Of a stretch of DNA of 64,000 nucleotides, positions 23,472 through 34,566 are shown one piece after another; the stretch's first letter is position 1, and the number at the start of each line of letters is the position of its first letter. Origin of the DNA: Cladorrhinum sp. PSN259 (taxonomy: Eukaryota > Ascomycota > Sordariomycetes > Sordariales > Podosporaceae); NCBI GenBank assembly GCA_033725935.1, contig MU867074.1, forward strand, positions 641,511 through 705,510. Reading direction: 5' to 3'. The notes beneath the pieces are model-generated. The model was not told where the DNA came from and ran no database searches. It worked only from the letters and a program-made list of their open reading frames with translations. The translations under genes and the position numbers were made by a program.

Positions 23472-24043
23472 GGCGCCCTGGCCGCCTTTCGGTGTCGTCT
23501 ATCTGAATGACATTTGCGACGAGTCCAGACTCTATTTTGGATTTCGCGGGTAAAGAAATTGAAAGGTTGGCGATTGCGGATTATGGATTCAGTCGGCGCA
23601 ATAAAGCTGGGCTGACGACAAACCCTGGTCAGTTTCCCCACTGGAATTGAGGGTCAGTAAAGCTTGGCTCAACCGCCTAGCTCGGTGTATCCCGACCAGT
23701 TTCAGCGGGTTTGCACCGCCTGTGGAACAGCTTCTAATTGGGTGCGCGTGTCAAAGAATCTTTGATCGCCTTCACGCGCGTGCTTGCCTTGTTGGACTCA
23801 GAAACCACTTAAAGACTTCCCGGTAGTATCAATCCTGTTGCAGCTTCTCATTCTGCAAAGCATCACTACCCATTCTCATCATCACATACCACTCACAATT
23901 CTCAGAGTCAGATTAATACTTGTCGAACTCTTATGCCTACACACTGATTATCTTCTTAATTCTCAAGTCTCATCCCGCCTTTTTCACCACCCCTTAATCT
24001 TTCCGTCTTCTCTACACACCCACCCTTACCAGACTTGACCACC
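23472..24043. promoter_or_regulatory. Shared divergent promoter region, CLC gene / Dpb3-like gene
   Basis: 572 bp separate two divergent ATGs, so both promoters must lie here. The right half is pyrimidine-rich on the plus strand, typical of a 5' leader for the Dpb3-like gene. No defined operator is recognised. Confidence 0.5.
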
Positions 24044-24793
24044 ATGCCTTATAATACCACGGCTATCCCGCCCCGCAAGGAGGTGACGGGACAGACCCAA
24101 CTTCCTCGTGAGTTTTCCGCATCCACCCCCTTTACTATGAACACGCACTCACCAACCTGAACCGTAGTCACCAGGGTCAAGAAGATTATCGCCCAGGACG
24201 CAGATATCCAAATCTGCTCCAACAATGCCGCTTTCGTAATCACTCTGGCAACAGTACGCCATTTCTTCACTCTTGTTTTTAACAAACCTCTTCACTAATA
24301 CCCCGTTCAGGAGATGTTCGTCCAATACCTAGCCGAAGAAGCCCAGAAAATGACCAAACTAGGCGGCAAACCCCGTCGCAACATCCAGTACAAAGATCTC
24401 GCCAACGCTGTCGCCCACCAAGACAATCTTGAGTTCCTCGAGGACGTCATCCCCCGGACGACCCCTTACAAGGAAGTCAAGGGCAAAGCAGCCGCAACAC
24501 GAGCCAAGATCCAAGGCGGCAAGACCGACGGCTCCAACCCCGGTGAAGGTGGCAGTGAAAGACCGTTAGATGTTATCATTCCCAACGGAAAGAAGCAAAA
24601 GTCAATCATGAACGGCACTACTACTACCAATGGCCCCAGCTCTTCCTCTACAGTGACTAGCGGCGGTGGCTCCTCCTCCTTTTCACGAAACAGGATATTG
24701 TCATCTGATGCGGGGGATCCGAACGAGCAGCTCCAGATCGAAATGAGCCAGGCGGCGACGCACAGCCAGGAGGATGTTGACATGACTGGTTAG
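24044..24793 (+). CDS. dpb3: Histone-fold protein, DNA polymerase epsilon subunit Dpb3/POLE4-like
   Basis: Exons 24044-24107, 24168-24253 and 24311-24793 encode 210 aa. The CBF/NF-Y-type histone fold runs from about residue 21 to 95, with TRVKKIIAQDADIQ, NNAAFVITLATEMFVQYLAE and NIQYKDLANAV. It then has DNLEFLEDVIPRT, the segment characteristic of the Dpb3/POLE4/CHRAC subgroup rather than NC2-alpha or NF-YC. The C-terminal half is low-complexity, Ser/Thr/Gly-rich, ending in an acidic patch. In relatives the protein pairs with a Dpb4-type partner in DNA polymerase epsilon, and sometimes in a chromatin-remodelling complex. Which complex applies here cannot be told from sequence. Confidence 0.87.
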
Positions 24794-25492
24794 GTGCCGT
24801 GAAAGCAGCATCGGAGGGTCTGGGAAGGAGGTGGAGGATCTTCAGGAGGGGGAGAAGAGCAACTACATTTTTCTTTATACACTGCGTCGTAGAGCCTTTC
24901 TTCATGTGCTATTTTGATATTCTTTCTTGCTCGTTACAGAAAACGCAATTAACAAAATAAAAACATTGTGATACAAGTTCTCAGAAATTAACCCTCTAAA
25001 GACAAACCAGATTTTTTTCTCCCCACATAGTCATCTCATGCTCTCGAGTCGGACGTGGGCCTACTACACTTCACTCTGTGCAACCTGCGTATTTTGTCTT
25101 CGTGCAAAATCGTCAGTGCGACCCCGAGACAAACTCCAGATCTTAGCCAATGAAATTGAGTATCGGAGAGCTCCTCAATATTCTGCGACTTGGAAAAAGT
25201 GGTGTATTGAATGGGAATGACGCCAGGAATGACGGGAAAATCCCTAACAAGATGTACGCAGTCCAGAAAGGCTGTCCATCTCGTATCCCTCTGCCGTTCC
25301 TAATGCTACCCATACAAACCAAGAATCAAATCCTCATCAATGATTAGATATCACTCATCGAACATGATGCATTTTGTTTAACCCCACCACCTCTGTAATA
25401 ATGTAACAAAAACGTCTCCCCAACAAATATCAAGCACCGCTAACTCAGTTAAATGAAATGCCCCCCATTCTTATTCATTCATTCTACATTTC
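24794..25492. other. Convergent 3' interval, Dpb3-like and lea1
   Basis: Two genes end facing each other across 700 bp. No separate gene or structured element is seen. Confidence 0.5.
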
Positions 25493-26534
25493 CTACTCCT
25501 CCATCTCATCATCACCAACCATGATCCCAGGTGGCAATCTACCCTCCTTAAGGGCTTTCTCCAGCCTAGTAATCTCATCCATGCTATCCGCCTTCCTGAT
25601 GAGCTCTTGCAGCTTCTTCCTTTCCTTTTCGGTAAGCTTCAATCTCGAAAGCTTGAATGTCTCTCCTGTGCCTCCTGCACCACCACCATTTGCCGAACCG
25701 GCGGCGACATCGAAGGTCTTGGATTTGATGCCAATTATCTTTTTTAAGAATATTAGTGTCTCCCGAATTAAGAAGGTATGGAGTGTGGGGGGAAAGAAAG
25801 AAAGAAAGCATTCTCACCTGCGCAGCCAACTCAGTAGGTTCCTCAGCCGTACCAAACAACTCCTTCGCTTTATTCCTCTCTGCATCTTTTACTTTTTGAA
25901 AATCTAAGAACCGAACGCTTGGACATCTCCAGAGGACGTAGTATCGGTAGTTCTGTTCATTTCCCCATTTTAGTAGGACGCCTCAAGTACCATGTATTGT
26001 GGTGGAAAGTATTACATACCTCCTTCTTGGTAACAGGATTCTCCATCAGCGTCAAATGCTGCAACCGTGGGAACCTGCCCAACACATCCAGATCCGCCAA
26101 CTCGCTCAGATTATTTCCCGTCAGGACCAAATGTCTGAGGTTCGGGATGCTGGTCGGGAGGTTAGGGTGGATGGCCGAGATGCGGTTTCGCGCGAGGAGT
26201 AGTGTGCGGATTCGTGGCGAGAGCGGGAAGTTGGAGAGGAGGGTTATATCATTGTCGGTTAGGTCTAGGGAGTCGTGTGGCTATTCACATCTTGTTAATA
26301 TAGTGGGATGGGAAGGAGGGAGAGGGGAGCCTGCTTACACCAGCAACGCCCAAATTCTCGATAGCGGGTATTCTGTGTCCTGAATTTGTCGGAGACAGAG
26401 GAAGAGATAATTAATCCAGCTCACATGTAGTATCTGTTCTTTATGGGGAACATACCTCTAAGTTCCATCTCGCGCTCCTTGAGCGGGTTGAGGTAGGAGA
26501 GGGAGGAGTTGATCAGGTCTGCTGTGAGCCTCAT
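25493..26534 (-). CDS. lea1: U2 snRNP A' protein (Lea1), leucine-rich repeat
   Basis: Five exons: 26534-26456, 26379-26339, 26280-26020, 25952-25818, 25738-25493; 253 aa. U2A' binds U2B'' and U2 snRNA stem-loop IV in the spliceosome. It starts MRLTADLINSSLSYLNPLKE and has the conserved GHRIPAIENLGVA segment. Leucine-rich repeats follow (LDLTDNDITLLSNFP, LLLARNRIS, HLVLTGNNLSELADLDVL, HLTLMENPVTKKE). The family cap NYRYYVLWRCPSVRFLDFQK comes next, then a short charged C-terminal region. Length is the usual 230-260 aa. Exon 2 is only 41 nt, but its residues are the most conserved of the family, so the model is firm. Confidence 0.95.
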
Positions 26535-27025
26535 CTTGTCTTGACTGTTTGTCTTATATCCTGAATTGAATGTTGGGGATGGTGTTTCTAAGATGTGCGC
26601 TCACGCGTGGTTGGTCGATTTGTTGCTTGGTTTTCCAAGAAAATGCGGATCTAAAATCGCCGAGTCGAAAGAAAGGAAGGTTCTGTCGCGTTTCCAACCC
26701 GTGTTTAAGATGCAAGTTGCAGCAAGTAAACGGCAAGAGCAAGCAAGCTCCACAAGGCTGAATTGCTTGCGATCCTGCCCGCTCCCAGAATTTAATGTGG
26801 GGCGAGGGCGGTGAAGGCATCAAGTTAATGACCGTATCAAACCCTAACCCCATCGCCATCTATAAAAGGGTTCAATACCAACAAATAATCTGCCAAAAGG
26901 ATTGTATTCATTCGCTTCATCACTTCATTGCCTAAAGTGTCTAATCTAGAACGTATGTCGACAATAAAAATCTACTCCTCTCTCGCCATGTGTCTTTCGC
27001 TGTCTCACAAATTCACCATCACCTA
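26535..27025. other. Interval between lea1 and vps15, with a plus-strand TATA box
   Basis: Contains the lea1 promoter (minus direction). A consensus TATAAAAGG stands on the plus strand at 26861-26869 although both flanking genes are on the minus strand. A plus-strand ATG at 26955 would open a 56-codon frame running antisense into the 3' end of vps15. Whether this is transcribed is unknown. Confidence 0.4.
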
Positions 27026-30000
27026 TCACTGCAACACCAAAATCATCCCGCTCCTATCAACCGACACCGTCATGGTAAACGGCGACTCAACAACAATAAC
27101 ATCCATGATAGCATCCAAGTGACTCCTCAACAACTGCTGCTGCTGCAAAGAAATTACCGTCGACCTCGGCGGCCTACTATTAGTAGACGATCTATTGGTC
27201 TTCGATGTTGCCGATGATGGCGTCGTAGTTCCCGTACCACCATTAGTAGCCGAGCCCGTCGACGCTGCATAGTCCCTAGACCTCAATATCCGCTCCGTGT
27301 TCAACGTCATGGATGTAGTAGGATGACTAGCCGTAAACGTCGGTCGAATCTCGTCAGGCTGCAACCCGCTAAAGACCATACTGTTCTCGATCCTACTCAT
27401 ATCCCAGTATCGAATCTTCTTGTCAGACCCGGCAGTGATCATGTACATCCATCGCACGTCCCGCTGGTCATCCGCCGTCACCACGCCGGTCAACATCGCA
27501 CGCACTCCCCGATCAGCATTGCCATTAGAGGAAGGTTCAATGTTTGTCGCAAACCGACCAAGCATGCTTTCGGGTTTATCCTCGTCCACGTCCCACTGTT
27601 CATACCCCTTAGGACCTTCCTTGTTGCCGCTCACCCTATAAACCTCGCGGCAGCTAGTACGCTCAAGGTCCCAAACCGTGACCTCCCCTTGTCCAGTACC
27701 GCCCGCTACGCACACCCATTTTCCCCTGCCTTTACCAGGATGGAGGGTGACGCGGTAAATCGACCCCTTACCGGGCACACCCCACGCCTTGAGTCTTGTC
27801 CTGAACCGCAAATCCCACAAGTCGAGAACACCATGCGAAGTTCCCAAAACCATCCAGTTCCTCTTACGGTCGATGCAGAAGCAGGTAGGAGTTCCATGAT
27901 GAACCGGGTTTTCAAGCCTGAACAATTGGCTCATGTTTCGCAGGTCAATGCCGAGAATAACAGACTTGTTAGTCGCCAGGATTAGGATGGAGCTAGCCTC
28001 ATACTTGAAGTGCTCACACCAGACAGCATATTCGCCATCGTCGAGTTGGTATTCTCGAAGCAGACGGATCTTTGCATATCGGAAGCCGGCGCCCGTAAAG
28101 ACCGACTCTACCTTGCTCACGTGTACGCTTCCGTCAGTTGCGCAGCTGACAAAGCTGTGTGTGTTCTCAACGAAGCATAAGGCGAGCACCCGAGCCTTTT
28201 CGCCGTGCTTGTGCGTCGCGCGCGGCCGCTGAGTGACACTCGTCTCGAGTTTTGCTGTATCCCACACTCTGACATGACCATCATCTCCCCCTGTCAAAAA
28301 AAACTGGTGGTCCGGAGATGCAATGACGCGATTGATAGGCCCAATATGTTCAGCAATATTTGCGACGAGTTTTCCCGAGGGCCTCCACGGTTCTTCTTTT
28401 GTCCCTGGCATAGCAGAACTTCTATTTGCCCTGCGGCGGCTAATAGGTGTTACGATCGGGCCGTATTCCTCAATGTCGTGCGGATAGTTGTCCATGTACA
28501 TATTATCCAGCATTCGCATGATATTGGGGTCATTGCCCACATATGTGTGGCTGCCTCGGAGGCCCCTTTCAGCATCGTTTAATCCTGCCTCTGCTTCTGG
28601 ATTAGAACCCGTGCGCAACGATGCGTGACTAAACGGCGCTTCGACCTGGCCAAAAGCATTCGCCTCTGTTGTGCTGGTTTCAGGGCCGGATTTAGTGCTG
28701 TCTTTGCGGTTCATCAGACTCATAGCACTTGGCTGGCGCTGCAAGCTTCTTCTGGTTGTATATGGGGCGTCTGATACCGATCGATCATCCTCCATAATAG
28801 ATAGCGGGCCAAGTTTGCTTGGACCGACCGAAGCCTGCCTTGAAGTGCTTCCCGAAGCCTCCCCATATCTTGTTGTGGTTGGAGAGAGAGCAAGATCATC
28901 CTCTCTGCTGTTGAGACGGGAGCGGTGATTGTTCAAAGCAGCCCGACGCCTTTTGCTTACGGGATCGTCTATCGACATGGAGGCATCAAGAAGAGCATCC
29001 GTAATAGTTTTTGGAGTGCCCGGTTGTTCCTGAAGGGACGGTAATGGCTGCCGGAGAGGTTCTTCATCAAATAATATGGTCTGTGGGGTGATACCCAGTG
29101 TCCGGAGAGCGAGTATGCCGTTCAAGGCTTCTGCCTGTGGTGTTTCCTGCGGAGATCGGTCCCTTGCTTTAATCTGGCTAAGGCGCCAGATGAACTCCCG
29201 AAGTCCCAACAGCTTGAGTTCATCTTCCTGGGCCAGTCCCAGGTTTCGCAACTTCTTCAGCCATTGCTCGTCCTCTTCGTTCCTCGTTCCTTTGCTAATC
29301 GCGTGGGCGTTCTGATCACCTACCCCGCGAGTGTTAGAGATAGACCCTGACATAACAGTGCGTATCTTCTTGAAAGGTTTCCAAAAGTCACCTCTATCAG
29401 TAGTTGTCGCCCATAGCAACGCTTGATCGAAAACCGACCGTGACAGGGGCCTTTGGAGCGCTTCGAGAAGGTCGAGCTCAGAAAAGTCAGTTAGTCTGTT
29501 GGGCTTCAGATAGGGCCTGATATGAGGCAAGACTTGAACACGAAGGTAAGCTGGGCTCAGGAACTGCTTGCCGGCCGCCATAAATTCTGCAGCAGACTCG
29601 CGAATCCATGCATTTGGGTGCATTGTAAACCGCGCGACTATCGTCACGAAGTCAACATACGTCTCCTTTGTCAGAAGACCCAAACTTGCCAGCTCGGCCA
29701 GCGAATGGAGCGCTCCCTGTACAACATGTTCCTCAGGATCTGTCACTGCCTGCACCATAAGAGGCAAGATAAACTTTTCCAGAGTGTTGCTGCCAAGAAA
29801 CGCCCCAATACCAACGATCGTGTCGAAGAATGAGCACTTGAGGATCCAGTCTCGATCATTTAGGTATGTATTCAAATGGGCAAGGATGAGTTCGTTGGCT
29901 TGCTGTACGCCGAAGAAAACACACAGATCAGGGACCGAACCAAGGAACGCTCGACGCACAAAGGGGTCGGGGTCCTCAATAAGGAGCTTAGTATGACTCT

Positions 30001-31755
30001 CAAAAAACTCAGTCAAATCCTGTCTGGCATTGTCGAAAAGTCCGTCAAATGCAGCGTCCGTTGCAGTCCCAGGCTCAACCTCCGGATCCGCCATTGCTGA
30101 CGATCCGTCTGATTTGAGTGTCATGGCCATGGCGAGAAAGCGGTCGGCGATGGTAGCAAGCTTCCCAATGACAGAGGCGTATGTTGCTCGAATAATTGGG
30201 CGCGGTGCGTGCTTGTAACCCTGCAATACCAGTTGCATCCTCGGCATAATGTACTCGAGGAAAATCTGAGCATTGACCGGGGTGATGGTTTTGACCAGAT
30301 CAAGGAGCTGCGCGACAGCCCTGATAGTGGTAACAACAACCATGTCAGACTTGTCATTGAGCAGCTGGACTAAGTATGGCAACACCCGGTCCAGCTTCGC
30401 CTCGTCGGTCAACCGTTCGGAGAAGGCCAGGAGTATGTCACAGGCCTTGATCTTGGCGGCCGCATGTGCTGTATTTCTGAGGGACGATACTATGAGTGTC
30501 AAGAATATCAAGGTTCCATCGTCCTCGCAGGGTTGCCGGTCGGCGGAAACAAAATGTTCATTGTTGGGGATATCCACGCGAACTGGGAAATGTCCCAATC
30601 CTAGCCTGGGTGCATGGCGACGCTCCCCAGCATCTGTATCATCGTTCTGATGGCCGAGAAAATAAGATATTTTGTCAAAATCCAGCCACACCCGCTCAAT
30701 CCTCTGATCAGCTTCACCAAAATTCCTTTCGCCTCCTGGTAGGGTAGACTGGCCAGAGCGTATTGAAATGTCCGTTATCACCTCCATGTACTGGTGCAGA
30801 AAGCTGTAAAAGTAGGATGGAAACACTTTAGCCTTCCAAAAGTCGAGATACTGCTCAGCCGAGTAACGCTTTTGCGGATCAAGCTGTATCATGTGCGCAA
30901 TCATTTCCCTCAGCTCTTTGTCGGGTATCCGGCTCAGGTGAGAAATGTTGGGGTCATATTCCCCCTTCCGGTATTTGTAAAGCTGGCTAAGGCTGAAGAT
31001 GGGCGCTTCAAGGAAAAGTTCAGCGATCACACACCCGACGCTGAATACGTCCATCGCCCACGTCACCTTGGCATTTGGATCGATGTCTTCACCTGGTGGG
31101 ACGAAGCGTTCGGGGGCTAGGTAGCAAGTTCGGCGCCCGGACGTGTCAAAGAAGTAGGAGAAGTCGGCCGGATTGTCTTCCGGCAACATCACTGGCTTGA
31201 ACGACGAGGAGAAGTCGCAGAGATAGAGCCAGTTCCAAGATGTCACAAAGGTGTTCTCGGTCTTGATGTCGCCGTGATATATATCTTTGGCGTGGCAGTC
31301 CCGCACGGCACATAGAAGTTGGAATGCCAGCCATCTCTTCTCAATGTCCTCCAAAAACGGCCTCGTGCTCAGGCGGTCGTAAAGAGAGTTGTACAAGAAC
31401 TGGCGTATCAAATATGCGTGGCCCTCAGTTTCGATAGCGCGCTGGTATGGAAGTGCGTTTGGGACATCGGATAAAGCTTGTCGTTCACCTACAAAGGATC
31501 ATGTCAGTACGGTTACTGTCGCAGGCAGCAGAGTATGGTCCAGGTTTCCTCACGAATGATCGCCTGCTTGTATTTGTCTAGTGACAGGGAGTATGGTTTG
31601 ATGAGAACCTTCACGAGCGCGAGCCCGTCATGGTGTCTCCCAAGCGTGCTTTTCATAAACCGCGCTGTCCCGACTGTCCTCACATACTGGACACCAGGTA
31701 CATCGAAACCCGCGGTCGCTGCTGGAGGCGCCGCGAGGGAGAATCCCTGTCCCAT
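27026..31755 (-). CDS. vps15: VPS15, regulatory protein kinase of the class III PI3-kinase complex
   Basis: Exons 31755-31554 and 31488-27026 (65-nt intron) encode 1554 aa. The protein anchors and activates Vps34 PI3-kinase on membranes for endosomal sorting and autophagy. The N-terminus MGQGFSL has the Gly2 needed for myristoylation. The kinase domain covers about 25-320: NALPYQRAIETEGHAYLIRQ, the catalytic-loop variant HGDIKTEN near residue 139, and LCDFSSSFKP in place of DFG. The last is normal for Vps15. HEAT-like repeats fill the middle (about 390-740), a Ser-rich linker follows, and a WD40 propeller ends the protein (about 1140-1554). The reading frame is intact throughout. Confidence 0.97.
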
Positions 31756-32584
31756 CTTGTTTCTTGTCTGACAACACCGGAGACCGGCAGCTCAAGTTTT
31801 CCAGCTACCTTGGAGCGAAAGTCAAAAGGGCGTGGTGCATCTTGGGGCCACGGAAACGATATCGGCAGGTTGTCGGCGGGATCTTGTAGTTGAGTTGACA
31901 AGCGGCGCCCGTGGTCAGTCGCACAGTGGGTCGGTCAGTGCCCGTTCAGTGACAAACGCGAAAGCGCAGTCTAGTCGTCTTCTCCAAAACGTCAGATGTG
32001 AAGTAGGAATAACTTTTGGTGTTGGTCAAAGAAACAGAGCTTGGATGACTTGGGCGCATTTGTTTGCTTGATTCGAGAAGCTCGAGGTCAGCTGTGGTAG
32101 CGTGCAAGTGCGTGCCTCCACGATAAGATAACGAGAAAGTCCAAGCGGCGGGTACCTATGGATAGTGTCCACTCAGCTCAGCAGCATCCCGCAATGAAGT
32201 CACTGTTCCACAACCCGGCAATTGTTGAAATGCGGGGGTTCCTTCGCTACTTGTCTACCAAAAAATACCAATACAACAAGAATCACCTCCAAGCCAAGTC
32301 ACGCTAGGTTTTTTATAAACAATAGAGTAAGTCTTTGTAGCGAATTTTGTAGGTACACCGAGGCTCCCTGGTGGAAGAAGAAAAATTATGTCAACAGCAT
32401 ATCTAGCAATAGAATAAGTAAAAGTACGGTAACTCCTGTCGGGTCCAGGTGAAGATGCTTCTTCACGAATATCATATAATACCGAACGCCGTAGCCAATG
32501 CCGAACAAATAAAAAGGCCGCCAACGAGACATATACAGAAAGTTAGATTGGATTTTCCATCGTAATCATAAGCTTTGGTTGTCC
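31756..32584. other. Upstream region of vps15; no gene seen
   Basis: 829 bp between the vps15 start and the 3' end of the SH3 membrane protein gene. The vps15 promoter must lie here; no distinct element is recognised. Confidence 0.5.
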
Positions 32585-34566
32585 TCAGGACCCCGTTGTA
32601 GTTGTATATGGATGGGCGCTTGACCCAGTCTCAGTGGAACCATCGCCCTCAATCGTCTTCCTCCAATGCTCCGGCACGCACACGCAGACAAGCGGGAATG
32701 CCTTGATTTCTCCACTAGCAGGTGGTGAGTTTGATATCCTGCCTGAAGTGTTGGAGACACCGCTATCTCGCTGAGCCTGCCGACGAGCCTCCCACTGCTC
32801 CGCCTGCTCATCCACCAAAATGCCCGTCGCCCACCCGTCATCCCAAATACCCACCACCTTCAGCATATCGCCGCGGTCCAACGTGAACTCATCCGCCGCA
32901 CGTGGTTGGTATGCCCATAACACTGCAACCCGGTCACCAGGGTGGATATCATCTTGTGAGTAGTAATCTTTAAAGAACGGCAGCTGCTCAGATTGCTGGC
33001 TTGCCATTCCTTGTGGGGACGACATGCCGCCGCTCGTTGGTGAATTAGGATCATCACCAGCAAGCACCGAACTGCTGGAAAGGGATCCGGTTCTCCTGAG
33101 TGTCGTTGGCGGCGGCCTAAGAATTCCTGCAGCTCCACGCTCGGACCCGGGGCTGTCACCAAAACCATCCGACGAAGAATGGTCGTCGCGTAATCTCCTA
33201 CTTCCGCCATAACCAATAGAACTGCCGAGATCCGTACCACGGCTGTCAAGATTTCTAGAGGGCCCTCCCCTTTCTCGGGAGTGGGATGGCGAATCGGCAG
33301 AATGGCCTTCTAAAGCTGACATCCGAGCAATCCTGCCACCAGGCAGGACTTCAAAACCGGGCGCTCCTGCTGCAGTCTTTTCCGAGTGTGTCGTATGCCC
33401 TGTCACAACCCCTCTCCTAGCAGGTTGTGGCTGGTTAAAGATGCTGCCTTTCTGGCTGCCCTGCTGTCTACGTCGACGGCAGAGCAAGAATAAAGCAGCG
33501 ACTAGTAATGCAACACCGCCGAGCGCACCAAGCACGACGCCTACAATGGCACCTGTAGAAAGGCGAGAGCCGCCCGCATCAGCATTCGGGTCGCCCGTGG
33601 CCGTGGGTGACGAGGTTACGGTTGCTGTAGGAAGGGCGATCGTGGGCATAATTGATGGCAAAACAACACCAACGCATCGAGATTCAGCATTCGAGTTGTA
33701 GCAGCAGGTATCGGTCGAGTTCATGCCGCCTTTAGCACAGTATGAGCAGAGACCAATCGTGCTGTTACCATAGCCGCAGTTTTCTGGTTCGTTTGCGCTG
33801 CCTGAGATACAGGTCCGACCAGAGAGGGCGTTATCGGGCGAGGCGCAATTGGTGAAATCAGCCCTGATTTGGGACGCTGCATTGCGACCTGGGTTGGGAC
33901 AGAGCGAACTGTCCCCAACGACATAAGCCTCTGCTTGCGCAAAGAGGGCCTAGAAAATGCATGTCAGTAAGGGCAATAATTACATGTCAGTCAGTAAGTG
34001 GAGGTTACTTACGCAAGTGTCTGCGCAAACAGGCCGCGAATCCTCGGGGGCAAGTGTGCAGTTGTTGATGGACTCCTGCACGATGGTATTACACATTACT
34101 GTCGTTGTGAAGCGGGCGTAGAGCTCGGTTGTGTTTGTGAGATTGATGCCACCGCAACCAATCAGGGTTTGATATCTGCATTCGTGTTAGGATATGACAG
34201 ATTTGAGGCTGGAACATTTGAGGAACATACTTTTCTCGTACATATTCTGTCTGTACGTAAGACAATAATCTGTCATCAAACATCTCTCTGCTTGAAACAT
34301 ATTGTAGGAAAGGACTGTGCCACGAACTGTTAGCGGCGTAAAAACGGGGGGGAACAGTCTTGGGAAACGACGTACAAGACCCCATTTAGGAAACTATTAG
34401 TAGTTGAAAATGATGATGTTTGGAAGGCAGGGCATGCTTTGGACCCCTGGAGCGAGATGCAAGCTGCCATCGCTGTTGGGGCTGTTGATAATAAGGAGAG
34501 TAACACGCCCTTGGTGCTCGGTTGTGAAAGGCCTCCCCCCCTCCGTCCGGACTGCTGTCGGTCCAT
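32585..34566 (-). CDS. Membrane protein with Cys-rich ectodomain, one transmembrane helix and C-terminal SH3 domain
   Basis: Exons 34566-34376, 34314-34231, 34175-34013 and 33949-32585 give 600 aa. Visible in order: a probable signal peptide ending near AMAACISLQGS; a Cys- and Asn-rich ectodomain with several N-glycosylation sequons (NLTNTTELYARF, CASPDNALSGRTC, NENCGYGNST-like stretch); a transmembrane helix at about 278-301 followed by CRRRRQQ; a Ser/Gly/Arg-rich cytosolic linker; and an SH3 domain from about 484 (VAVLWAYQPRAADEFTLDRGD, DDGWATG). The SH3 fold carries a roughly 30-residue insertion before its last strands (KAFPLVCVCV). The layout suggests a cell-surface sensor or scaffold, loosely like Sho1 or Fus1, but I do not recognise a named family. 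The first exon and start codon are uncertain. An alternative acceptor (exon 2 from 34326) would add four in-frame residues. Confidence 0.8.
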
